From: an uncultured Polaribacter sp.
GTDB lineage: Bacteria; Bacteroidota; Bacteroidia; Flavobacteriales; Flavobacteriaceae
DNA: 64,000 nucleotides
NCBI GenBank assembly: GCA_943787375.1
Contig: CALSME010000001.1
Coordinates: 284,142 to 348,141 of the forward strand
Reading direction: 5' to 3'
In this document: positions 8,699-18,076 of the stretch, piece after piece
Layout: the number at the start of each line of letters is the position of its first letter
How positions within the stretch are numbered: position 1 is the first letter of the stretch
The notes under the pieces: generated by a model
Seen by the model: only the letters and a program-made list of their open reading frames with translations
Told to the model about the DNA's origin: nothing
The model's database searches: none
Translations under genes and position numbers: made by a program

Positions 8699-10249
8699 TT
8701 GGCAGAAATTAGCACCTTAAAGAATACCTCAGGAAAAGAATTATATAATTATCAGGAAGATGCCATCATGGAAATCTTTCAACGATTTGATAATGCTGGT
8801 GACGATTACCACTTGTTATATCAACTTCCAACGGGAGGTGGTAAAACCGTTATTTTTTCTGAAATTGTAAGACGTTATATTTCTAAGTATAAGAAAAAAG
8901 TTTTAGTCTTAACGCACCGAATAGAATTGAGTAAGCAAACCTCAAACATGCTTAACGAGTTTGGTGTTGAAAATAAAATCATTAACAGTACCGCTCAATT
9001 AGACGATCAAGATAAATACGATTGTTTTGTTGCCATGGTGGAGACTTTGAAAAATAGGTTGAATGACGAAAAACTTGACATTTCTGATATTGGTTTGGTC
9101 ATTGTAGATGAGGCGCACTATAATTCTTTTACAAAGATTTTTAAGTTTTTTGACAATTCTATTATATTGGGAGTTACGGCAACTCCATTGAGCTCTAACA
9201 TTAAGTTACCAATGTATGAGAATTATCAAGAGTTATTTGTTGGAGAAACCATTCAACATTTAATTGATAATCATTATTTGGCAAGTGCAAATTTACATTC
9301 CTTTAATGTAGGATTAACGTCACTAGAAGTAGGTGCAAATGGAGATTATACCGTAAAATCTTCAGAAGATTTGTATACCAATTCAGACATGTTGAGTAAG
9401 CTTGTTGAAGCCTATGAAGCAACCTCTAAAGGAAAGAAAACACTGATCTTTAATAACGGAATTAATACTTCGATTCAAGTATATGAGGCTTTTAAAAAGG
9501 CAGGATATCCGATTGCACACTTAGACAATACGAATACAAGAAAAGAGCGTGATTTTATTCTTACTTGGTTTAAGAAAACACCCAATGCCATTATTACTTC
9601 GGTAAGTATTTTAACTACAGGTTTTGATGAGCCTACAATTGAATCTATTATTTTAAATAGAGCAACAAAGTCATTGACATTATATTATCAGATGATTGGT
9701 CGTGGATCGAGAATTTTAGCGAACAAAAACACATTTAACGTGGTCGATTTAGGAAATAATTTCCATCGATTTGGTGCTTGGGGAGCTGATTTAGATTGGC
9801 AAAAAATGTTCAAGTCGCCTGATTATTATTTAGATGCTATTCTTTCTGATGAAGATATTGAAAGTACTTTTAGATACGAATTACCAACCAACATAAAAAA
9901 AGATTTTGAAAAATCTACCGATACTTATTTTGATGTTAAGTATGTTTATATAGATACCATTAGAAACGGTGAATCCTCAAAAAGAGTATTAGAAAAATCA
10001 ATCGTGCATCATGCAAAAATGTGTATTGAAAATAGTGAAGATGTTTTTGATGCCTTAATTTTAGCTAAGAAAATAGGAGAGGAGATTGACGATCGCATTA
10101 ACAGGTATGCAAAATGTATTTCAAAAAGTACACATAATTTTGTTACTTGGCTAAAAGAAGATTATCGTAAAAAATTAAATGCCTACCTACGCGAAAATTT
10201 TGATAGAGATTTTGAAAAGATTCATGGGTATCCACCCATTGAGGAATAA
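8699..10249 (+). CDS. superfamily 2 DEAD/DEAH-box helicase
   Basis: This 516-residue protein has a full SF2 helicase set: Walker A LPTGGGKTVIFSE, motif II VDEAHY, motif III-like VTATP, motif V-like SILTTGFDEP, and motif VI YYQMIGRGSR. It resembles the RadD / type III restriction R-subunit style of helicase, but no nuclease domain or nearby methylase supports a restriction role. I accept the TTG start at 8699: the first later ATG would remove the Q-motif-like YNYQEDAI region, and a TATTTTTG box at 8670-8677 lies just upstream. The cellular role is not known to me. Confidence 0.85.
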   Translation: MAEISTLKNTSGKELYNYQEDAIMEIFQRFDNAGDDYHLLYQLPTGGGKTVIFSEIVRRYISKYKKKVLVLTHRIELSKQTSNMLNEFGVENKIINSTAQLDDQDKYDCFVAMVETLKNRLNDEKLDISDIGLVIVDEAHYNSFTKIFKFFDNSIILGVTATPLSSNIKLPMYENYQELFVGETIQHLIDNHYLASANLHSFNVGLTSLEVGANGDYTVKSSEDLYTNSDMLSKLVEAYEATSKGKKTLIFNNGINTSIQVYEAFKKAGYPIAHLDNTNTRKERDFILTWFKKTPNAIITSVSILTTGFDEPTIESIILNRATKSLTLYYQMIGRGSRILANKNTFNVVDLGNNFHRFGAWGADLDWQKMFKSPDYYLDAILSDEDIESTFRYELPTNIKKDFEKSTDTYFDVKYVYIDTIRNGESSKRVLEKSIVHHAKMCIENSEDVFDALILAKKIGEEIDDRINRYAKCISKSTHNFVTWLKEDYRKKLNAYLRENFDRDFEKIHGYPPIEE

Positions 10250-10260
10250 ATTAATATAAA

Positions 10261-10290
10261 AAAAGCGCTGAATATCAGCGCTTTTTTTTT
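10261..10290. terminator. bidirectional terminator between helicase and fahA
   Basis: The stem agcgctga / tcagcgct has a 3-base loop, an A run on the left and a T9 run on the right. It serves both convergent genes. Confidence 0.85.
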
Positions 10291-10307
10291 GGAGTTTTTT
10301 TTAAAAT

Positions 10308-11585
10308 CTATTTGGCAGGCAATACTTTACCAACACATTCACCAAAACCAATTCGAACATGCTCGTTTTTACAATGTGCACGCATAATAACGGTATCATG
10401 ATCATTGATAAATGTACGCGTCGTTCCATCTTTTAATAGGATTGGATTTTGACCCCGCCAAGTCAATTCCAACATCGAACCATAACTGTCCTTTGTTGGT
10501 CCAGAAATCGTTCCAGAACCCATCATGTCTCCAGCTTCTACTGGACAACCATTTACAGTATGATGTGCCAATTGTTGTGCCATGGTCCAATACATATATT
10601 TAAAATTTGAATTTGAAAGGATGGTTTCTTCACCATTTTCTGGCTGAATAGCAACTTGCAAATGAATGTCATAACTTCCTTTTCCTTCTTGCTTTAAATA
10701 AGGTAAGGGAGTATGAACTTGTTTTGGGTTATTAGTTCTAAAGGGTGCTAAAGCATCTAGTGTTACAATCCAAGGAGAAATCGTAGAAGCAAAACTTTTC
10801 CCTAAAAAGGGGCCTAAAGGCACATATTCCCAAGCTTGAATATCTCTTGCCGACCAATCATTAAATTGTACCAATCCAAAAATATGTTCTTCAGCTTCGT
10901 GAATTGGAATGCGATCTCCCAATGTATTTGCATCGGTTGTTATAAATGCCATTTCCAATTCGAAATCTAATAGTTTGCTAGGTCCAAAGCCAGGAGTATT
11001 ACTACCTTCAGCTGGTTTCGTTTGTCCATATGGCCTTCTAACAGGAGTTCCAGATGGGATAATCGAAGAACTTCTTCCGTGATATCCAATAGGGATATGA
11101 AGCCAATTTGGTAACAATGCATTTTCCGGATCTCTAAATAAGGAGCCTACATTGGTAGCATGTTCTTTACTGGCATAAAAGTCGGTGTAATCTCCAACCG
11201 AAACTGGCAATAGCATTTCTACTTCGTCCATTCTGAATATAATGTGTTCTTTATGGGTTGCATTGTCTCGGAGCTTTCCATTTGTTACCTCAAAAATATC
11301 AGCAATTCTGTTTCGAACCAAACGCCATGTTTTTCTCCCATCTGCAATAAAATCATTTAAATTGTCTTGCAAAAAAATATCGTCAGTTAATGGAATTCCA
11401 TTAAAATAACCCAATTGATGCAATGCGCCTAAATCAATGGCAAAATCACCAATTCTACTTCCAATTGTTATGATATCCTCTTTAGTGATAAAAACACCAA
11501 AAGGTATATTTTGGATTGGAAAATCGGAATCCTTGTTGACATTCAACCAAGATTTTCTATTTGGATTGTTTGCAGTTATAATCAT
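10308..11585 (-). CDS. fahA: fumarylacetoacetase
   Basis: Fumarylacetoacetase performs the last step of tyrosine degradation, splitting fumarylacetoacetate to fumarate and acetoacetate. Visible family signatures include IGYHGRSSSIIPSGTP, the metal-binding FELEMAF region, FNDWSARDIQAWEYVPLGPFLGKSF and GSGTISGP. The ORF track begins 23 codons upstream. I prefer the ATG at 11585 (MIITANNPNRKSW), the usual flavobacterial N-terminus, giving 425 residues. A TAAATTTG promoter box (11609-11616, minus strand) just upstream supports that start. No other tyrosine-degradation gene is in the window. Confidence 0.95.
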   Translation of the reverse strand: MIITANNPNRKSWLNVNKDSDFPIQNIPFGVFITKEDIITIGSRIGDFAIDLGALHQLGYFNGIPLTDDIFLQDNLNDFIADGRKTWRLVRNRIADIFEVTNGKLRDNATHKEHIIFRMDEVEMLLPVSVGDYTDFYASKEHATNVGSLFRDPENALLPNWLHIPIGYHGRSSSIIPSGTPVRRPYGQTKPAEGSNTPGFGPSKLLDFELEMAFITTDANTLGDRIPIHEAEEHIFGLVQFNDWSARDIQAWEYVPLGPFLGKSFASTISPWIVTLDALAPFRTNNPKQVHTPLPYLKQEGKGSYDIHLQVAIQPENGEETILSNSNFKYMYWTMAQQLAHHTVNGCPVEAGDMMGSGTISGPTKDSYGSMLELTWRGQNPILLKDGTTRTFINDHDTVIMRAHCKNEHVRIGFGECVGKVLPAK

Positions 11586-11753
11586 TTTTTGATTTTTATA
11601 TTTTAAATCAAATTTATGCATTTTTTTTCCATTTTCACCTTGAAAAATAATCAATAACGTATTTTGATACCCTCTTTTTTTTGGATTTAATAATTGTTAA
11701 TATAAATGTTTAAAATATCAATAAAACGTATTCAATGGATGTATCATTTTCAG

Positions 11754-11761
11754 TATTTTTG
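11754..11761 (+). promoter_or_regulatory. -7 promoter element of glyA
   Basis: TATTTTTG matches TAnnTTTG and lies 24 bases before the glyA ATG. No clear TTG element is seen at the expected distance. Confidence 0.45.
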
Positions 11762-11785
11762 TAAACTTAAATAACACACACAACA

Positions 11786-13060
11786 ATGCAACAAGATAAC
11801 TTAATTTTCGACCTGATAGAAGAGGAGAAAGAAAGACAATTAAACGGATTAGAATTAATTGCTTCAGAAAACTTTGTAAGTGACCAAGTAATGCGAGCTC
11901 AAGGTTCTGTTTTAACCAACAAATATGCAGAAGGGTATCCCGGAAAACGTTATTATGGCGGTTGTGAAGTTGTTGATATTGTTGAACAAATTGCGATTGA
12001 TAGAGCCAAAGAGTTATTTGGTGCTGCCTATGTAAATGTACAACCACACTCGGGTTCTCAAGCAAATACAGCTGTTTTTTCGGTGTGTTTAAAACCAGGA
12101 GACAAAATTTTAGGTTTTGATTTGTCACATGGTGGTCACCTTACACACGGTTCGCCAGTAAATTTTTCTGGTAAATTATACAAAACCTCTTTTTATGGAG
12201 TTGAGAAAGAAACAGGAATTTTAGACTATGATAAAATTCAAGAAACCGCAACGAAAGAACAACCCAATTTAATTATTGCAGGTGCATCTGCATATTCTAG
12301 AGATATCGATTTTAAACGTTTCAGAGTTATTGCTGATAGTGTTGGTGCAATTTTATTGGCAGACATTTCGCATCCTTCTGGAATGATTGCGAAAGGAATT
12401 TTAAATGATCCTTTACCACATTGTCATATCGTTACAACGACTACTCATAAAACATTGCGTGGACCTAGAGGAGGAATGATCATGATGGGGCAAGATTTTG
12501 ACAATCCATTTGGAGAAACATTGAAAAGCGGAAAAGTAAAAAAAATGTCATCATTATTGCAATCTGCTGTTTTCCCTGGTAATCAAGGAGGGCCTTTAGA
12601 GCATGTAATTGCTGCCAAAGCAATTGCTTTCGGAGAAGCTTTAACCGATGAGTTTTTAGAATACCAAATTCAAGTAAAAGAAAATGCGGCTGCCATGGCA
12701 AAAGCATTTGTAGCCAAAGGATATGATTTAATTTCCGGAGGAACAGACAATCACATGATGTTGATTGATTTGCGCAACAAAAACATTTCTGGAAAAGATG
12801 CTGAAATAGCACTTGGAAAAGCAGACATTACCGTGAATAAAAACATGGTGCCTTTTGATGATAAAAGCCCGTTTGTAACCTCAGGAATTCGTGTTGGAAC
12901 ACCTGCGATTACAACCCGTGGACTCTTAGCTTCTGACATGGCTGCTGTAGTTGATTTTATCGATGAAGCGATACAGCATGCAGAGAATGACAAAGCGTTG
13001 CATGAAATTGGAGACCGTGTTTCTGGTATGATGTCTCACAGAAGATTGTTTGTGATGTAA
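11786..13060 (+). CDS. glyA: serine hydroxymethyltransferase
   Basis: GlyA interconverts serine and glycine while charging tetrahydrofolate with a one-carbon unit. The 424-residue length is typical. Family features include the N-terminal [38 protein letters not shown], and the pyridoxal-phosphate lysine motif [14 protein letters not shown]. The C-terminal [13 protein letters not shown] is also conserved. It is a monocistronic gene divergent from fahA; the next gene begins shortly after its stop. FtcD elsewhere in the window also feeds the folate one-carbon pool. Confidence 0.97.
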   Translation: MQQDNLIFDLIEEEKERQLNGLELIASENFVSDQVMRAQGSVLTNKYAEGYPGKRYYGGCEVVDIVEQIAIDRAKELFGAAYVNVQPHSGSQANTAVFSVCLKPGDKILGFDLSHGGHLTHGSPVNFSGKLYKTSFYGVEKETGILDYDKIQETATKEQPNLIIAGASAYSRDIDFKRFRVIADSVGAILLADISHPSGMIAKGILNDPLPHCHIVTTTTHKTLRGPRGGMIMMGQDFDNPFGETLKSGKVKKMSSLLQSAVFPGNQGGPLEHVIAAKAIAFGEALTDEFLEYQIQVKENAAAMAKAFVAKGYDLISGGTDNHMMLIDLRNKNISGKDAEIALGKADITVNKNMVPFDDKSPFVTSGIRVGTPAITTRGLLASDMAAVVDFIDEAIQHAENDKALHEIGDRVSGMMSHRRLFVM

Positions 13061-13115
13061 AAATATGATTCAGCAATTAAATTTCTTCCTACATTTACAA
13101 TCGAATACTTTGCTT

Positions 13116-14837
13116 GTGAAGAAATTTAATGGTTATCTTTTTGCTTTCTTTTTTTATACCATTCCATTGGTGAGCCAAGTTTCTTTTTTAGAAAGCGCTT
13201 CCTCGTTAGGTATGAATATTTCCTATGGTGATAGCGATTTGGGAGGGGGTGTCTCTTTTATTGATTTTAACAATGATGGATGGGATGACATTACTTTTGC
13301 AACCGAGGATACCGAAGAAATTTGTTTTCTAGAAAATAATGACGGTCTTTTAACTCGAGTTTACTTCACCGGAATTTCGAATACTTTAAAAACAAAACAA
13401 ATCATTTGGGTTGATTACGATAATGATGGAGATAAAGATCTTTTTGTTACGGCACTAAATGGTAGCAATCGTTTTTATAAAAATAACGGTGCCATGGTTT
13501 TTACCGATATTTCCAATACAATTGGCTTTTTTACTGACAACAAACACACTACGGGTGCATCTTTTGGAGATATAGACAATGACGGTGATTTAGATGCTTT
13601 TATTTGCAATCGAGACGATGACAATGAATCCGAGAGAAATTATCTATACCAAAATAATAATGGAATTTATACAGATATTTCTGAAGAAGCAGGTATTTTA
13701 CTAACAAGTGAAATCTCTTTCTGTGCAGTTTTTTTTGATTATAATAATGATGGACTTCAAGACATTTATGTTTCTAATGACAAGCCTACCTATCCAAATA
13801 GGTTGTACAAAAACAACGGAGATACTACTTTTGAAGATACCTCAGAGAGTAGTGGTGCAGGTATTTCAATAAATGCAATGACCACTACCATAGGCGATTA
13901 TAACCATGATGGTTGGTTCGATATTTATGTGACCAATACACCAGATGGAAACCAATTGCTGAGAAATAATGGCGACGGAACTTTTACGGATAAAGCAAGA
14001 GATTCTGGTACAGAATTCGATAGTGTAGGGTGGGGTGCTGTCTTCTTGGATGCAGACAATGATGCTGAACTTGATTTATACGTCAGTGGTGAATTTGATG
14101 GTACAAACTCCAGTTTATTACCTTCAGCATTTTATCACAATCAAGGTGATGATACCTTTCAAATACCAAATGATATTGGCTTCGAAGAGGACACCAGAAA
14201 GAGCTATTCGAATGCAATCGGAGACATTGATAATGATGGAAAACCAGATATTGTTGTTAGCAATGATGCGGAAACAAACTTTCTATTCAATAATAAGAGT
14301 ACAAATTCCAATAATTGGATTAAGATTCAACTAGAAGGAACCATCGGTAATAAAGATGGTATTGGGAATCGGATAGAAGTTTTTGCAGGTGGAAAGTCCC
14401 AATTCCGTTATACCTTATGTGGCGAAGGATATTTAAGTCAGAATTCTTCCAATAAATTTATTGGTTTAGGTGCTGCAACAACGATCGATTATATTAAAAT
14501 TACTTGGAACCATAGTGGGGTAGTAGAGATCATCGAGCAGGTAGGGGTCAATCAATCGATAACAATTCAAGAAAACAATGGGATATTAGGGAGTGATGCT
14601 TTTTCAATAGAAAAAATCAACGTATTTCCCATTCCTAGTCGCGATGGTGTTTTTCATATAAAGTCCAATACCCTATTTGAAAGCACAAAAATAGCAGTTT
14701 ATACCATTGCTGGAAAGTTCCTATTTTCTAAAAAAAATGAGGGTTCCTTGGATATTTCATCCTACGGAAAAGGAATTTACTTGATCAAGATCATCACGAA
14801 TAATCAAATTTTTACAAAAAAACTATTGTATTTATAG
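13116..14837 (+). CDS. secreted VCBS/FG-GAP and ASPIC/UnbV-domain protein with T9SS sorting signal
   Basis: The protein is built of beta-propeller repeats with Ca-binding loops (DFNNDGWDD, DYDNDGDKD, DIDNDGDLDAF, DYNNDGLQD, DYNHDGWFD, DADNDAELD, DIDNDGKPD). An ASPIC/UnbV segment follows (NWIKIQLEGT, GNRIEVFAGG), then a type A T9SS C-terminal domain (INVFPIPSRDG to FTKKLLYL). It should be exported by Sec and then secreted or surface-anchored by the type IX system. The ORF track starts at 13065. I prefer the GTG at 13116, because VKKFNGYLFAFFFYTIPLVSQ reads as a signal peptide and the 17 residues before it do not. The ligand is unknown. Confidence 0.85.
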   Translation: MKKFNGYLFAFFFYTIPLVSQVSFLESASSLGMNISYGDSDLGGGVSFIDFNNDGWDDITFATEDTEEICFLENNDGLLTRVYFTGISNTLKTKQIIWVDYDNDGDKDLFVTALNGSNRFYKNNGAMVFTDISNTIGFFTDNKHTTGASFGDIDNDGDLDAFICNRDDDNESERNYLYQNNNGIYTDISEEAGILLTSEISFCAVFFDYNNDGLQDIYVSNDKPTYPNRLYKNNGDTTFEDTSESSGAGISINAMTTTIGDYNHDGWFDIYVTNTPDGNQLLRNNGDGTFTDKARDSGTEFDSVGWGAVFLDADNDAELDLYVSGEFDGTNSSLLPSAFYHNQGDDTFQIPNDIGFEEDTRKSYSNAIGDIDNDGKPDIVVSNDAETNFLFNNKSTNSNNWIKIQLEGTIGNKDGIGNRIEVFAGGKSQFRYTLCGEGYLSQNSSNKFIGLGAATTIDYIKITWNHSGVVEIIEQVGVNQSITIQENNGILGSDAFSIEKINVFPIPSRDGVFHIKSNTLFESTKIAVYTIAGKFLFSKKNEGSLDISSYGKGIYLIKIITNNQIFTKKLLYL

Positions 14838-16157
14838 TACATCACTTGCGCGCTCTATAATATTTTCTGGAAGTGCCTTCTTTGCTTTTGCGCCCATTTT
14901 TTTTAATTTCTCTACACTTGTAATCAGATTTCCTTTTCCATCAACAAGTTTGTTCATGGCAGCATTGTAATCTGCTTTAGAAGCATCAATTTTCTTTCCA
15001 ATTCCTATTAAATCATTTAATAAGCCATGAAATTTATCATACAAACTCCCAGCTTGTCTTGCTATTTCTAGTGCATTTTTTTGTTGCTTTTCATTGTTCC
15101 ACATGGTATCAATGGTTCGGAGTGTAGCCAATAATGTAGAAGGCGTTACAATTACAATATTTTTCTCGAAGGCCTTATTGTATAAGAAATTATCTGAATT
15201 TATTGCAACGGCAAAAGCAGGTTCTATTGGAATAAATAGTAACACGAAATCTGGAGATTCAATTTTATAAATATCTTCATACTTCTTTTCACTCAACTGT
15301 TCTATATGACGTTTCAGAGAATTTATATGTTCCTTTAGAAAAAGGGCTTTTTGAGTTTCATCTTCAGAATTTACAAATTGCTCATAAGCGGTTAAAGAAA
15401 CTTTAGAATCGACAACCATTTTTTTATTGTCCGGTAGATGAATGACTACATCGGGCAAGACTCTTTTACCTTCATCATTGGTAAAACTTTGCTGCACAAA
15501 GTACTCTCGATTTTTTTCCAATCCCGATTTTTCTAAAACACGTTCTAGGACCAATTCTCCCCAATTTCCTTGGGTCTTATTATCTCCTTTTAAAGCCTTT
15601 GTTAAATTGATAGTTTCCTTACTCATTTGCAAGTTCATTTCTTTCAATCCTACTATTTGCTGGCGTAAAGCGGCATGATAATCAATACTTTCTTTATGTG
15701 TTTTGTCAACTTTATCTTCAAAGCCTTTAATCTTTTCTTGCAAAGGGTTTAAAATAGTTTTTATGTTTTCTTTGTTCTGTGCCGTAAATTTTATCGATTT
15801 ATCTTCAAATATCTTATTCGCTAAGTTTTCAAATTCTTTGGTAAATTTTTCTTGGAGTTTTGTTACTTCCTCTTTGTTTTCATCTAATTTTTGTTGCAAA
15901 TTTCTTAAATCCGCAACTTGACCAGAATTGATTGTTAGCAGTTGTTCTTTTTCCTGTTGCAAAAACCGAAGATCTTTTTGAACTTTTATTGCAGCATTTT
16001 CTGCAATTTCTTGAGAAGATTGCAGTAAAGCATTTTGTCCTTCTAGTGCTGATTTCTCTTTTTCTGATTTTAATTTTCCTAGCAATCTACCTATAAATAA
16101 GCCAATTGAAATTCCAAAAACAACTATTAAAAAGTTAATTACCAAATTATTCATCAT
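14832..16157 (-). CDS. rmuC: DNA recombination protein RmuC
   Basis: This 441-residue protein has an N-terminal membrane helix (LVINFLIVVFGISIGLFIGRLLG), a long coiled coil (about residues 30-190) and the RmuC nuclease-like domain with GNWGELVLERVLEKSGL, LPDVVIHLPDNKKMVVDSKVS, and VLLFIPIEPAFAVA. RmuC limits inversions at repeats and is thought to act as a nuclease on recombination structures. Its last 6 bases overlap the end of the convergent VCBS gene, leaving no room for a terminator between them. Confidence 0.93.
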   Translation of the reverse strand: MMNNLVINFLIVVFGISIGLFIGRLLGKLKSEKEKSALEGQNALLQSSQEIAENAAIKVQKDLRFLQQEKEQLLTINSGQVADLRNLQQKLDENKEEVTKLQEKFTKEFENLANKIFEDKSIKFTAQNKENIKTILNPLQEKIKGFEDKVDKTHKESIDYHAALRQQIVGLKEMNLQMSKETINLTKALKGDNKTQGNWGELVLERVLEKSGLEKNREYFVQQSFTNDEGKRVLPDVVIHLPDNKKMVVDSKVSLTAYEQFVNSEDETQKALFLKEHINSLKRHIEQLSEKKYEDIYKIESPDFVLLFIPIEPAFAVAINSDNFLYNKAFEKNIVIVTPSTLLATLRTIDTMWNNEKQQKNALEIARQAGSLYDKFHGLLNDLIGIGKKIDASKADYNAAMNKLVDGKGNLITSVEKLKKMGAKAKKALPENIIERASDVL

Positions 16158-16197
16158 ATCAAATTAAGTCCTTAAATTTAGGACTTTAAAATATACA

Positions 16198-16737
16198 ATG
16201 AAAGCATTTTCAAGTTTTATATTATTTAGGCTCTTGGGATGGAAACTCATCAATGATTTTCCTCAAGATATCAAAAAGTATGTTGTGATTGCAGCACCTC
16301 ACACAAGTTGGATGGATTTCCCGATTGCAATTTTAGCAAGGATGGCCTCTGGAACGATGGTCAATTTCATTGGAAAAGGTTCTCTATTTAAAGGCCCTTT
16401 TGGTTTTTTATTTCGTCTACTAGGAGGAACCCCTGTTGATCGAAGTCAGAATAATAATTTAGTAGATTCGATTGTACATTTATTTAACTCTAAAGAAGAA
16501 TTCCGTTTGGGCTTGTCGCCCGAAGGAACTCGAAAAAAAGTCGCCAAATGGAAAACAGGTTTTTACTACATTGCAAAAGGTGCCAATGTACCTATTGTAA
16601 TGGCCACGTTAGATTTTGGAAATAAACAAATAAAGATATCAAAAGCGTACACAATTACAGAGAACATGGCTAATGACTTTAAATATTTTCATGCCTTTTT
16701 TAGTCATGTTCAAGGAAAAAATCCGGAGCAGTTTTAA
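16198..16737 (+). CDS. 1-acyl-sn-glycerol-3-phosphate acyltransferase-like protein
   Basis: This 179-residue protein carries the glycerolipid acyltransferase motifs. The catalytic HX4D appears as HTSWMD near residue 36, the glycerophosphate-binding motif as GGTPVDRS, and SPEGTRKK follows. It is short for PlsC and lacks an obvious N-terminal membrane helix, which fits the small PlsC-like branch common in Bacteroidetes. The acceptor lipid cannot be deduced. It is divergent from rmuC with a 40-base spacer and convergent with pepT. Confidence 0.8.
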   Translation: MKAFSSFILFRLLGWKLINDFPQDIKKYVVIAAPHTSWMDFPIAILARMASGTMVNFIGKGSLFKGPFGFLFRLLGGTPVDRSQNNNLVDSIVHLFNSKEEFRLGLSPEGTRKKVAKWKTGFYYIAKGANVPIVMATLDFGNKQIKISKAYTITENMANDFKYFHAFFSHVQGKNPEQF

Positions 16738-16776
16738 GTCAAAAAGTAGTTGTTTTTTTAAATACCAATCGGTTGT

Positions 16777-18018
16777 TTATGCAAATTTTTCAGAGACTTT
16801 TTCAGCGATCCGAACAATTACTTCAGTTGCTTTTATCATGGATTCAACAGGAACATATTCATACTTCCCATGAAAATGATGTCCTCCAGCAAAAATATTT
16901 GGACAAGGCAATCCTTTAAAAGAAAGTTGCGATCCGTCTGTGCCTCCTCTAATTGCTTTTATTAAGGGTTTGATTCCTATTTCTTCCATCGCCTCTTTAG
17001 CAATGGTAACAATGTGCATTACCGGTACAATCTTTTCCTTCATGTTAAAATATTGGTCTTTGATTTCTATGTTGACCGTTTTTTTACCGTATTTTTTATT
17101 GAAATCTACTCCAATTTGCTCAATAAAACGTTTTCGCTTTTCAAACAAATCAAAATCATGATCTCGAATGATGTATTCTAAAACTGTTTTTTCTACGGTT
17201 CCTGTGATGTCATGCAAGTGAAAAAAGCCTTCGTATCCCGATGTTTTTTCAGGAACTTCATTTGCTGGTAAATTTCTCATGAACGCGCTTGCAATGGTCA
17301 TTGAATTGATCATTTTCCCTTTTGCATATCCTGGGTGTACAATTTTTCCTTCGATTGTAATTTTAGCAGATGCTGCATTAAAATTTTCATATTCTAATTC
17401 TCCAATCTGACTCCCATCCATAGTATATGCCCAATCTGCATTGAATTTTTCGACATCAAATAAGTGTGCTCCTTTGCCAACTTCTTCGTCTGGAGTGAAG
17501 CAAATTCGAATGGTACCATGCTTGATTTGAGGATTTTGAACCAAATACTCCATGGCTGAAACGATTTCTGTAATTCCTGCTTTGTCGTCCGCTCCTAAAA
17601 GCGTTGTACCATCTGTGGTAATAATAGTCTGCCCTTTGTATTGCAACATATCGTCGAAGTAGTCAGGAGACAACACAATGTTTTGTGTTTTGTTTAAAAC
17701 AATATCATTCCCATCATAATTCGAGTGTATTTGTGGGTTGACATTTCTCCCTGTAAAATCAGGACTCGTATCAATGTGTGAAACAAAACCGATGGTGGGT
17801 ACTTTATAATTAATATTACTTGGTAATGTAGCCATTAGGTAACAGTTTTCATCCAAAACCACATCTTCTAAACCAATTTCATTGAGTTCTTTTTCTAACA
17901 AACGTGCTAAATTCCATTGCTTTTCTGTAGAAGGGAAATTAGGGTTATTGGGATCTGATTCTGTATCTATGGTAACATAACTTACAAATCTTTTAATAAT
18001 ATTTTCTTTTGTGATCAT
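16777..18018 (-). CDS. pepT: peptidase T (tripeptide aminopeptidase)
   Basis: PepT is an M20-family zinc aminopeptidase that removes the N-terminal residue of tripeptides in the cytoplasm. The 413-residue length is usual. Metal and catalytic motifs are in order: HIDTSPD, LLGADDKAGI, FTPDEEVGKGAHLFD, DGSQIGELEYE, and near the end RGGTDGSQLSFKGLPCPNIFAGGHH (only part quoted as motif). All expected ligands are present, so it should be active. It is a single minus-strand gene. Confidence 0.95.
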   Translation of the reverse strand: MITKENIIKRFVSYVTIDTESDPNNPNFPSTEKQWNLARLLEKELNEIGLEDVVLDENCYLMATLPSNINYKVPTIGFVSHIDTSPDFTGRNVNPQIHSNYDGNDIVLNKTQNIVLSPDYFDDMLQYKGQTIITTDGTTLLGADDKAGITEIVSAMEYLVQNPQIKHGTIRICFTPDEEVGKGAHLFDVEKFNADWAYTMDGSQIGELEYENFNAASAKITIEGKIVHPGYAKGKMINSMTIASAFMRNLPANEVPEKTSGYEGFFHLHDITGTVEKTVLEYIIRDHDFDLFEKRKRFIEQIGVDFNKKYGKKTVNIEIKDQYFNMKEKIVPVMHIVTIAKEAMEEIGIKPLIKAIRGGTDGSQLSFKGLPCPNIFAGGHHFHGKYEYVPVESMIKATEVIVRIAEKVSEKFA

Positions 18019-18076
18019 CTTTTATGTTTTTTACACTACTACTATAACAATTATGGAGTAGGGGTTTTGATATTTA

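Noticed and set aside
8699-10249. Restriction-modification helicase subunit
   Set aside because: No methylase, specificity or nuclease gene is near, and the neighbours are core genes.
11718-12128. 136-residue minus-strand ORF opposite glyA
   Set aside because: It is a shadow of glyA, Leu/His-rich with no family resemblance.
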